The position numbers and the translations under genes are program-made. The notes below the pieces were generated by a model, which saw nothing but the letters and a program-made list of their open reading frames with translations, was not told the DNA's origin and made no database searches. Of a DNA stretch of 64,000 bases, positions 18,914 through 26,236 are shown one piece after another. Origin of the DNA: Streptomyces mangrovi (GTDB lineage: Bacteria > Actinomycetota > Actinomycetes > Streptomycetales > Streptomycetaceae); the NCBI RefSeq assembly GCF_900114215.1, contig NZ_FOSG01000017.1, positions 81,185 to 145,184 on the forward strand, written 5' to 3'. Position 1 is the first letter of the stretch; the number at the start of each line of letters is the position of its first letter.

Positions 18914-19401
18914 GACGCCGTACGGTGACGGCGGGCAATCTGGAGGAGATCCTCCAGGTGACGGCGCCCGCCCCGGCCGCGGAGCAGACGGCGGCAGCCC
19001 CCGCCGCACCGCCGCCCGGAGAGGACCACGGGCTGCGCACCGAGTTCGAGTTCGAGCTGCCGCGCGGCTACGTCGACGAGGCGGGCACGGTGCACCGTCA
19101 CGGCGCGATGCGCCTGGCCACCGCCCGCGACGAGCTGCGGCCCCAGATCGACCTGCGGGTCAAGGAGAACCCGGCATACCTGAGCGTGGTGCTGCTGAGC
19201 CAGGTGATCACCCGGATCGGCACGATCACCGATGTGCACGCCGGGATCGTGGAGCGGATGTACGCCACCGACGTCGCCTTCCTCCAGGACTTCTACCGCC
19301 GTGTCAACAGCGAGGGCCACACCCGGGCGGCGGTGACCTGCCCGCACTGCGAGGGTGGCTTCGAGGTCGACCTCTCGGGTGGGCGCCTGGGGGAATCGTG
19401 A
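18910..19401 (+). CDS. eCIS small protein in tail-assembly-chaperone position
   Basis: A 163-residue protein with an Ala/Pro-rich N-terminal 40 residues. An acidic beta-strand region follows (LRTEFEFELPRGYVDEAGTVHRHGAMRLATARDELRP). A helical middle and a C-terminal CPHCEGGFEVDL with one CxxC pair complete it. The MRLATARDE and VVLLSQVITRIG segments resemble phage tail assembly proteins placed between tube and tape-measure genes. Its own position is the same: after the tube, before the large protein at 19561. The start (ATGA overlap) and stop (GTGA overlap) show tight coupling. A chaperone role is an inference from gene order. Confidence 0.75.
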   Translation: MRRRTVTAGNLEEILQVTAPAPAAEQTAAAPAAPPPGEDHGLRTEFEFELPRGYVDEAGTVHRHGAMRLATARDELRPQIDLRVKENPAYLSVVLLSQVITRIGTITDVHAGIVERMYATDVAFLQDFYRRVNSEGHTRAAVTCPHCEGGFEVDLSGGRLGES

Positions 19402-19556
19402 CGTACGCCCTTCCCCGGCTCCGGGAGGAGATCGCGTACATCGCCTATCACTTCCACTGGCAGCGCGAGGAGATCCTCGACCTGACCCATGACGAACGCC
19501 GGCAGTGGGTGGCCGAGATCGCCCGTATCAACACCCGTGTGAACGAAGGCGGTTGA
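19398..19556 (+). CDS. DUF6760-like mini-protein of the eCIS operon
   Basis: A 52-residue gene starting at a GTG that overlaps the previous stop (GTGA). The protein begins MTYALPRLREEIAYIAYHF and continues with HWQREEILDLTHDERRQWV, then ends in NTRVNEGG. It is entirely helical in appearance and rich in aromatic and charged residues. Its sequence is protein-like and its position is conserved in eCIS and phage-like loci, which supports a real gene despite the length. With the preceding gene it may form a chaperone pair for the following large protein, comparable to paired tail chaperones of phages. This role is inferred. Confidence 0.85.
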   Translation: MTYALPRLREEIAYIAYHFHWQREEILDLTHDERRQWVAEIARINTRVNEGG

Positions 19557-19560
19557 GCTC

Positions 19561-22395
19561 ATGGCATGGTGGGGCAGGCTGCGCCGCCGGACCGCCTCCG
19601 CCGGGGCGGGCGGTCCGGCCGGGAGAGGCGGTCCGGACCGGGGCGCGTCCGGCGGGCCGGTCTCCTCCGTGCCCGGCGACTGGGACGGCGGCTGGCGCCG
19701 CACCGCGCCACCGGAGCTCACCGTGGCACGCGCACCGCTCGGTGTCAGTGACGGCCTGGCCTTCCGCGCGGGCCTGGCCGCCTGGCGGAATCCGTCGTTC
19801 GGCACCGGTCTCGGCCACGCCGTGCTGCCCACGGCCCCGGCCGGTCTGGTACGCGGCGTCGCCCGCCCGGCCACCCCCCGGCACGCCCACGAAGGCGGGG
19901 GGCCGCTGCTGCTGCGGGCACTGCGCCCGCAGGAGGCCGACGGTCCGTGGGAGGGTGCGTCGGAGGCCGGAGCCGCGGACGGCCCGGCCCGTCCGGCCAC
20001 TGCTCCGGCCGCCCCGCCCCTTCCGTCCGCGAACGCGGGCTCGGGGCGGGAGCCGGCCGTGACGCGCCCCGGCGACGGCAGTGACGACGACCCCGCCGGG
20101 AAGGGCGGTCCGGCCGATGCGCCGCGCCCCCGTGGTCTCACTTCCACGGGCTCACCCGCCGTGTTCTCCCCGTCGCCTCCCCACGTCCAGCGGGCGGCGA
20201 GGCCCGCCACCGGTCCGGTCGTGGCCCCCGCCGACGGCGGCCCCCGGCCGGCCGCTCCGGAGATCCCGCTGGTACGGCGCGTGGCCGTGCTCCCGGCCGC
20301 AGCCACTGACGGCATCGCGGCCCGACCCGCTCCCGGTGGGCCCGCGCCGGAGACACCGTCCGGCACATCCGGGCACCGCCCCGGGAGCACGCCCCGGTCG
20401 CCGGCCGGGGCGGACGCGTCCGGTGGGTCCGCGCCTTCCGAACCGGCCGGCCGGCAGACGGCGGTGACGGCTACGGCCGCCACGGCGGCGGTCGCGGAGC
20501 CGCGGCTCACCCGGGACGGCAGGCTGCCGGGGGCGGCCGGCTCCGAGGCGTCCCGTCCGCTCGTCCGGGCACGTCCGGTCGCTTCTTCTCCGACCGTGGC
20601 CCGACGCCCGGTCGGACCGGTGCGCCGCCTCCCCGCCCTGCCGCCCGCCGCCGCTCCGGCGCCCGGCGGCGGTACGCCCCCCGACACACCCGGCTCCGGC
20701 CCGACCGCACCGGGCGAGGCGAGAGCGCGCTCAGCCGCTCCCGGGCAGCACGCCACCGCGCGCGCGGCCGGCAGCGCACGCCTCGGCGCCCCGCTGGGTG
20801 GGATGCCCCCCACCGCCGTGCCGCTGACGGAGCCCGGCCCGACCCCGGCAGCGGCACCGACCACGTCGCCCGCGCCCAGCGCCGGAGCCGCGCCCGGTCC
20901 GGCGCTGCCCGTCGTCCAGCGCCGCGCGGACGGTGCCCCTGACGGCGCACCGGATCCGTCCGACGGCGGCGCGGGGGGAGCGGCCCACGGCGCCTCGCGC
21001 CAAGGCCCCGGCGCGGGGCGGACCGGGGCACGTACGCGCGGCGGCCTGGGCGCACCGCTGTCCGCGCTGCCGCCGAGCGCCGAACCGCCCGGCTCCCTCC
21101 CATCCGGTGACCGCGCCTCCGGCACGGCGCACGGGCCGGACCTCCAGCGGGCCCCGGCGCGCCGGGGCCGGGAGCCCGCCGAAGCCGCACCGCCCGCCGT
21201 ACCGCCCGTCCCGGGAGGCGGCGGCGCGGGTGCGCCGCTGCTGGGAGCGGACGGTTCCCGGCGTGGTCCCGCGGACCTCTCCCCCGCCGGGGACACCGCG
21301 CCGTCCGGGCCCGCGAGCCACCGAAACGGGCCCGCCACGCCGCTGGTGACGCCGTCCCCGTCCGTCGTCCCCCACCAACCCGCCCCAGGGGGTTCCATCG
21401 ACACCGTGGGCGGGGAAGGCCCGGCGGGGAGCGCACGGCGGCCCGGTGCGGCGCGCGGCGGGCCGGGCTCCAAAAGCCGGCGGCCCCCCGCCGCGCCGGG
21501 CCCGGCCGTCGCCGGCCCGCGCCCCCTCACCGTGACACGCCCCGGGTCGCACTCGCACACGGCCCCGGCGGCGCTCCGCACCCTTCCGCTGCTCACCGCG
21601 CGCCCGCTCACCCTGAAGACCCGGGGTCCGCAAGGGGCGGCGCCGCCCTCCGCCTCCCGCCCCGGTGGACGTACTCCCGTGGTGGCGGCGCGCTGGTCCG
21701 ACGCGCCGGCCGCCTCCCTGGGCCACTCCGCGCCGACCGCGGGCAAGCCCGTACGGCCCGCGGGACCGCGGATCCAGCGGGCCGCGTCCGCGTCCGTGCC
21801 CCCCGGTCCCAGGGCGCCCAGCTCCCGGGGCGCCGGATCTCCCGGTCCCGGCCGGCGTGTCCCGGTCGTCCGGCCCGCGCCGCCCCGCGGACAGACCTCC
21901 GGGGCGGCCCCGGCCCCCGCCGTACCGACGCGCTCCCTGCCGGCGGCCGGCCCGCGGACGCCGGCGCTCGCCGACCGTCCGCCGACCACACCGGCACCGG
22001 CACCGGCACCGGCACCGGCAGGGAACATCCCCGTGGTCCGGCCACGGACCGCCGCGCCGGTCCCCGGGCCGGCTCCGGTCCGCGGCCCGGCGGCGGGCGG
22101 CGGGACCGGCCGGGCGGCGCCCCCCATCCAGCGCACCGCCACAGGCGCCGGCAGCGCCGCCGTGCCCGCGGGCGTACCGGCCAGGGAGGTACCGGCGCGC
22201 GGCCGGCCGCGGTCGGCCTCCGCGCCGTCCGTATCCGGCAGGGGCACGGCCCGTCCCCCCGAGGCACCGCAGGACCCCGGCCTCGACCTGGACGATCTGG
22301 CGCGCCGCCTGCTCGACCCGATGGCCCGGCTGCTCCGCACCGAACTGCGGCGCGGCCGGGAGCGCACGGGCCGCCCCTACGACGGACGCCGCTGA
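19561..22395 (+). CDS. Large Pro/Ala/Gly-rich disordered eCIS protein (tape-measure position)
   Basis: A 944-residue protein without recognised domains. The N-terminal 105 residues are more ordered (GDWDGGWRRTAPPELTVARAPL; LAFRAGLAAWRNPSF; GLGHAVLPTAPAGLVRGV). The C-terminal 40 residues are helical and charged (GLDLDDLARRLLDPMARLLRTELRR). The roughly 800 residues between are low-complexity Pro/Ala/Gly/Arg sequence. Short motifs recur: HVQRA, VVQRR, DLQRA, RIQRA, PIQRT, plus PVVRP, and a longer pair LGAPLGGMPPTAVPL / LGAPLSALPPSAEPP. It follows the chaperone-like pair and precedes the second tube and baseplate genes, the usual place of a tape measure. It lacks the hydrophobic helices of known tape measures. 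It could instead be a scaffold for cargo. Confidence 0.75.
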   Translation: MAWWGRLRRRTASAGAGGPAGRGGPDRGASGGPVSSVPGDWDGGWRRTAPPELTVARAPLGVSDGLAFRAGLAAWRNPSFGTGLGHAVLPTAPAGLVRGVARPATPRHAHEGGGPLLLRALRPQEADGPWEGASEAGAADGPARPATAPAAPPLPSANAGSGREPAVTRPGDGSDDDPAGKGGPADAPRPRGLTSTGSPAVFSPSPPHVQRAARPATGPVVAPADGGPRPAAPEIPLVRRVAVLPAAATDGIAARPAPGGPAPETPSGTSGHRPGSTPRSPAGADASGGSAPSEPAGRQTAVTATAATAAVAEPRLTRDGRLPGAAGSEASRPLVRARPVASSPTVARRPVGPVRRLPALPPAAAPAPGGGTPPDTPGSGPTAPGEARARSAAPGQHATARAAGSARLGAPLGGMPPTAVPLTEPGPTPAAAPTTSPAPSAGAAPGPALPVVQRRADGAPDGAPDPSDGGAGGAAHGASRQGPGAGRTGARTRGGLGAPLSALPPSAEPPGSLPSGDRASGTAHGPDLQRAPARRGREPAEAAPPAVPPVPGGGGAGAPLLGADGSRRGPADLSPAGDTAPSGPASHRNGPATPLVTPSPSVVPHQPAPGGSIDTVGGEGPAGSARRPGAARGGPGSKSRRPPAAPGPAVAGPRPLTVTRPGSHSHTAPAALRTLPLLTARPLTLKTRGPQGAAPPSASRPGGRTPVVAARWSDAPAASLGHSAPTAGKPVRPAGPRIQRAASASVPPGPRAPSSRGAGSPGPGRRVPVVRPAPPRGQTSGAAPAPAVPTRSLPAAGPRTPALADRPPTTPAPAPAPAPAGNIPVVRPRTAAPVPGPAPVRGPAAGGGTGRAAPPIQRTATGAGSAAVPAGVPAREVPARGRPRSASAPSVSGRGTARPPEAPQDPGLDLDDLARRLLDPMARLLRTELRRGRERTGRPYDGRR
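21991..22020. repeat. Hexanucleotide repeat, five copies of CCGGCA
   Basis: Five perfect tandem copies inside the large disordered gene encode an Ala-Pro run. Being in multiples of three, copy changes would alter length without shifting frame. Confidence 0.9.
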
Positions 22396-22426
22396 AGGCA
22401 CGGAACGAAGGACGGACGACGGACCG

Positions 22427-22852
22427 ATGACGGACAGCATCTTCGCGACGAGCGTGTTCTTCCGGCTCGCGATCGGCGGCGACGACCTGGGCGCCTTCCA
22501 CACCTGCTCCGGCATGGGCGCCGAGGTCGAGGTGGAGAGCTACGCCGAGGGCGGCAACAACGGCTTCACCTGGAACCTGCCCGGGCGTGTGACCTGGTCG
22601 AACATCACGCTCACCCGGCCGGTCACCGCGGACACGGTGAAGATCGGCCGCTGGCTCGACGAGACGCTGCGGCGGGTGGAACCCAAGGAGGGCGAGATCG
22701 TGGCGCTGAAACCGGACCTGACCCCGATCGTCGGCTGGCAGGTGTTCGGGATCGTCCCGGTGCGCTGGCAGGGGCCGTCCTTCGATCCCTCCAGTTCCCA
22801 GGCGGCGGTGGAGAGCCTGGAGATCGCCCACGAGGGGCTGCGCCCCTCCTGA
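22427..22852 (+). CDS. Second tube-like eCIS protein (gp19 family)
   Basis: A 141-residue protein of the phage tail tube/gp19 family: SVFFRLAIGGDDLGAFHTCSGMGAEVEVESYAEGG, then NLPGRVTWSNITLTRPVTAD, and the closing QAAVESLEIAHEGLR. It differs clearly from the tube protein at 18473 and sits directly before the LysM hub and spike. In Afp/PVC particles a divergent tube paralogue in this position forms the adaptor between the baseplate hub and the tube. ATG at 22427 is the first start that leaves this fold intact; ORF sequence upstream is in the shadow of the preceding gene. Confidence 0.9.
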   Translation: MTDSIFATSVFFRLAIGGDDLGAFHTCSGMGAEVEVESYAEGGNNGFTWNLPGRVTWSNITLTRPVTADTVKIGRWLDETLRRVEPKEGEIVALKPDLTPIVGWQVFGIVPVRWQGPSFDPSSSQAAVESLEIAHEGLRPS

Positions 22853-22909
22853 CACGCGCTCACGCACGCCTCCCCCAGACGCTCCCGCTCCCGGAGAGGA
22901 GATCCCCGT

Positions 22910-23632
22910 ATGTCCCCAGCGGTCCGTGCCGGCCGGGCCAGGGCCCAGCTGACCCTGAAGGAACCCCCGGCCTCGGTCGGCGCGAAGCCCGGCGGGACGA
23001 TCGCCCGGCTCGACCTCCAGTTCAACCCCTCCACCCTGCAGTTGCAGAAGACCACCGAGTGGCGCCGTTCCCCGTCCCGGATGGCGGGGCAGTCGGCGCT
23101 GCCCGAGTTCGTCGGCAGCGGCCCGCGCACACTGAGCCTGGAGGTGTTCGTGGACGCGACCGCCACCCACGACGACTCCGTGGAACAGGCCGTGGAGAAG
23201 CTGATGAAGGCGTGCGTGCCGACCCCGGCCAGCCTGAGCCGCGAGAAGCCGGCCAGCCCGTGGGTGCGGTTCGAGTGGGGCACCGCGCGGACGACCTCGT
23301 TCGACGGGGTCCTCTCCAGCCTGTCGGTGACGTACACGCTGTTCGACGTCGACGGCAAGCCGCTGCGGGCCACCTGCGCACTGTCGATCGAGGAGGCGAG
23401 TGTCGACCCGCCGGGCCAGAACCCGACGTCCGGCGCGCGCACCGCCCGCAGCACGCACACCGTGGTGGCGGGCGACAGCCTGGCCCTGCTGGCCTGGCGC
23501 GAATACGGCGACGCGACGGCCTGGCGGGCCATCGCGGAGGCGAACGGAATCGACGACCCGATGGCGCTCGCGCCCGGCACCGAGCTGGTGGTGCCGGGGC
23601 TGCGGGACGCGGGAGGCGAGGAGGAGCGGTGA
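22910..23632 (+). CDS. cis7: LysM-containing baseplate hub protein
   Basis: A 240-residue protein of the Pvc7/Afp7 type. The N-terminal part matches the CIS tube-initiator/T4 gp53-like family (IARLDLQFNPSTLQLQKTTEWRRSPSRM; GPRTLSLEVFVDATATHDDSVEQAVEKLM; VRFEWGTARTTSFDGVLSSLSVTYTLF). The C-terminal 50 residues are a LysM-like module (HTVVAGDSLALLAWREYGDATAWRAIAEANGI; LAPGTELVVPG). It links tube and spike complex in the baseplate. GGAGAGGAG lies upstream of the ATG, and the stop overlaps the GTG of the spike gene. Confidence 0.93.
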   Translation: MSPAVRAGRARAQLTLKEPPASVGAKPGGTIARLDLQFNPSTLQLQKTTEWRRSPSRMAGQSALPEFVGSGPRTLSLEVFVDATATHDDSVEQAVEKLMKACVPTPASLSREKPASPWVRFEWGTARTTSFDGVLSSLSVTYTLFDVDGKPLRATCALSIEEASVDPPGQNPTSGARTARSTHTVVAGDSLALLAWREYGDATAWRAIAEANGIDDPMALAPGTELVVPGLRDAGGEEER

Positions 23633-25455
23633 CCACACCCGAGGCGCGTGGCGGCCGGTCCTTCGCGGCGGACCCCGTCGTGGAGACGCCCGCCCCGCTT
23701 CCGCCCGTCTGGGCCGCCCAGCTGGTGAGCTGCGTGGTGGACGAGAACGTGGGGCTCCCCGACGCGGCACAGCTCACCTTCCGCGACCCCGACCACGAGT
23801 TCCTGAAGGCGACCGGCATCACCATCGGCACCCCGCTGCGGGTGTCGGTGGTGACCGTGTCCGGGCAGGCGCGCGAGCGGCTGTTCGACGGCGAGGTGAC
23901 GGCCCTGGAGGTGGACCGCGACCGCACGGGCTCGTTCACGGTGGTGCGCGCCTACTCCAGGGCGCACCGCCTCCAGCGGGGCCGGAAGGTGGTGGCCTAC
24001 CGGAACATGACGGCCGCGGCGATCGTCCGCAAGGTGGCCGCCGGGGCCGGACTGACCTGCGGAACCGTGCAGGCCGCACCGGTCACCTACCGGCAGCTGT
24101 CGCAGGCGAACATCTCCGACTGGGACTTCCTGCAGTACCTGGCGGGCGAGAGCGGGGCACAGGTGCGCGTCGACGACCAGGGGCTGCTCCAGTTCACCCG
24201 GCCGCGGCCGGCCTCCGGCGCGCCCTCCCCCTCGACCCCGGCCACACGGCACCCGATGGTGCTGGAGTACGGCCGGAACCTGCTGGCACTGCGGGCCTCG
24301 CTGTCGGCCGCGGACGGGGCGTCGTCGGTGGAGGTGCGCGGCTGGGACGTCGCCACGAAACGGCCGCTGGTGTCCCGGCATCCGTCGGTGGACAGCGAGA
24401 CGGCGATCCCGGGCCTGAGTCCGGCGATGAGCGCCCGGTTCGGCAAGGCGGCGAAACTGACCGTCACGGACACCCCGTACCGCACCCAGGCCGAGGCGAC
24501 GGCGGTCGCGGGCGCCACGGCCGCGCAGGTCGGCGCGGGCTTCGCCGAGCTGGAGGCGGTGGCCGAGGGCAATCCCCTGCTGCGGGCGGGCAGGCCCGTG
24601 GCGCTCGGCAACGTCGGGCAGGCGTTCTCCGGCCGCTACACGGCCACGGCGGTGCAGCACGTCCTGGACCCGCACGGCGGGTACCGGACGACGGTGTGGG
24701 TCAGCGCCAGCCCGGACCGCTCCCTGACCGGCCTGGTGACCGGCGCCAACGCGCCGTCCCGCGGCCCGCGCATGCCGGGTCTGGCGATCGGCGTGGTGAC
24801 GGACGTGCGCGAACCGGGCGGTGCCGAACGCGGTGCGGTACGGCTGAAGTTCCCCTGGCTGGACGACACCTACGTCACCGACTGGGTGCGCACCGTGCAG
24901 TGGGGTGGCGGGGGCGGCGGGGGCGTGGTCAGCCCTGAGGTCAACGACGAGGTCCTGGTCGGCTTCGAGCAGGGCCTGCTGGACAGCCCGTACGTCATCG
25001 GCGGGCTCTACAACGGCGTGGACCGGCCCTCGCCCCACGACGTGCCGCTGGTCGACGGCACCAGCGGGAAGGTCAACCGCCGCTCGGTGGTGTCGCGTTC
25101 GGGACACCGGGTGGAGCTGCTGGACGCGAGGGCCCCGGGGCCGTCCGGAGTGCGGCTCACCACCGGTGACGGGCGCCTGGAGGTGTTCCTCGACGACCGG
25201 CGAGGCCGGATCGAGCTGACGGTGCGCTCCGGAACGGGCCGGCAGCCCCTCACCTCCGTCCGGCTCGACGACAGGGGCATCGCCCTGGACGCGGGGCGGG
25301 GCGACGTGAGTGTGTCGGGCCGGAACGTGGACATCAACGGCAGCGCCGGGGTGAAGGTCGGCGGCCGTTCGGTCAGCGTCACCGGCAGCTCGGACGTCAC
25401 CGTCGACGGCGGTCTGCTCGGCGTCCTCAAAGCCCGGCTCATCCGGATCAACTGA
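23629..25455 (+). CDS. cis8: VgrG-like spike protein
   Basis: A 608-residue spike of the VgrG/gp27-gp5 class. The N-terminal gp27-like part includes PVWAAQLVSCVVDENVGLPDAAQLTFRDPDHEFL and ADVSDWDFLQYLAGE-type sequence. The OB-fold hub is seen as GVVTDVREPGGAERGAVRLKFPWLDDTYVTDWVRTVQWGGG and PYVIGGLYNGVDRPS. The C-terminus is a repetitive beta-helix needle (VSVSGRNVDINGSAGVKVGGRSVSVTGSSDVTVDG). No extra effector domain is fused to it. It forms the trimeric central spike that carries the PAAR tip. Confidence 0.95.
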   Translation: MTTPEARGGRSFAADPVVETPAPLPPVWAAQLVSCVVDENVGLPDAAQLTFRDPDHEFLKATGITIGTPLRVSVVTVSGQARERLFDGEVTALEVDRDRTGSFTVVRAYSRAHRLQRGRKVVAYRNMTAAAIVRKVAAGAGLTCGTVQAAPVTYRQLSQANISDWDFLQYLAGESGAQVRVDDQGLLQFTRPRPASGAPSPSTPATRHPMVLEYGRNLLALRASLSAADGASSVEVRGWDVATKRPLVSRHPSVDSETAIPGLSPAMSARFGKAAKLTVTDTPYRTQAEATAVAGATAAQVGAGFAELEAVAEGNPLLRAGRPVALGNVGQAFSGRYTATAVQHVLDPHGGYRTTVWVSASPDRSLTGLVTGANAPSRGPRMPGLAIGVVTDVREPGGAERGAVRLKFPWLDDTYVTDWVRTVQWGGGGGGGVVSPEVNDEVLVGFEQGLLDSPYVIGGLYNGVDRPSPHDVPLVDGTSGKVNRRSVVSRSGHRVELLDARAPGPSGVRLTTGDGRLEVFLDDRRGRIELTVRSGTGRQPLTSVRLDDRGIALDAGRGDVSVSGRNVDINGSAGVKVGGRSVSVTGSSDVTVDGGLLGVLKARLIRIN

Positions 25456-25496
25456 CCCCTGTCCGCCCTCACCCGACACTCCCCGAGGAGCACCGC

Positions 25497-25814
25497 ATGC
25501 CAGCCGCAGCCCGCACCGGCGACCCCACCGACCACGGTGGCCGGATCACCACCCCGCCGCCCGGCGCCGCCGCGGCGGTGGCGCGCGTGCTGATCGGCGG
25601 CCGCCCCGCCGCCGTCGTGGGCAGCCTGGTCGTCTGCCCGGTCCCCCAGCACGCGGCCCTGGGGCCGGTCAACGTGATCAAGCCCGACCCGGCCGCGCTC
25701 GCCGCGGGCACGGTGCTCGTCGGCGGTCTGCCGGCCGCGCGGGCGCGCGGGCGGAGCGTGTGCGGCGCGACGGTCCTGACCGGCGCCGTGAACGTCCTGA
25801 TCGGGGGCGCGTGA
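25497..25814 (+). CDS. cis10: PAAR-type spike tip protein
   Basis: A 105-residue PAAR-like tip. Seen: PAAARTGDPTDHGGRITTPP, GGRPAAVVGSLVVCPVPQHAA and a final ARARGRSVCGATVLTGAVNVLIGG. The two His and two Cys fit a metal-stabilised cone that sharpens the VgrG spike. It has no C-terminal toxin extension. GAGGAG lies seven bases before the ATG, and the stop overlaps the gp25 start. Confidence 0.9.
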   Translation: MPAAARTGDPTDHGGRITTPPPGAAAAVARVLIGGRPAAVVGSLVVCPVPQHAALGPVNVIKPDPAALAAGTVLVGGLPAARARGRSVCGATVLTGAVNVLIGGA

Positions 25815-26236
25815 TGAGCGAGCGGTTCATCGGCCGCGGCTGGGCGTTCCCGCTGCGGGTCGGGCCGACCGGCGGGATCGGCATGGTCGAGAGGGATCGG
25901 GAGATCGAGGAGGCGATCCGCCTGGTGCTCGGCACCGCGCCCGGCGAGCGCCCCATGCGCCCCGAGTTCGGCTGCGGCATCCACGACTACGTCTTCGCCC
26001 CCGGCGACGGCGCCACCGCCGGGCGCGTCGCACAGCAGGTGCGCGAGGCCCTCCAGCGGTGGGAGCCGCGCATCGCGGTGGACGACGTGGTGGTCGCCTT
26101 CGACACCGTCGAGGCCGGCACCCTCTACATCGACGTGCGCTACACCGTGCGCTCCACCAACGACCGGCGCAACCTGGTCTTCCCCTTCTACACGATCCCC
26201 TCCGACGAGGGGTCCGGGGAGAGGGGCGCCGACTGA
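25814..26236 (+). CDS. cis9: Baseplate wedge protein, gp25 family
   Basis: A 140-residue gp25-like protein: GWAFPLRVGPTGGIGMVERDREIEEAIRLVLGTAPGERPMRPEFGCGIHDYVFAP covers nearly the whole conserved domain, including the EFGCGI turn. gp25 proteins join the baseplate to the first sheath ring through a shared beta-strand handshake. ATG at 25814 overlaps the PAAR stop (TGATG), and the last base of its stop is the first base of the next ATG. Confidence 0.95.
   Translation: MSERFIGRGWAFPLRVGPTGGIGMVERDREIEEAIRLVLGTAPGERPMRPEFGCGIHDYVFAPGDGATAGRVAQQVREALQRWEPRIAVDDVVVAFDTVEAGTLYIDVRYTVRSTNDRRNLVFPFYTIPSDEGSGERGAD

Noticed and set aside
19293..22367. 1024-codon open frame antisense to the large disordered eCIS gene
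   Set aside because: It mirrors the GC-rich plus-strand gene, is low-complexity Arg/Pro/Gly sequence without family resemblance, and has no matching neighbours. The plus-strand gene has ordered ends and operon spacing.
24086..25500. Effector domain fused to the VgrG-like spike or PAAR protein
   Set aside because: The spike ends in a plain repetitive needle and the PAAR protein is only 105 residues. No extra domain is present.
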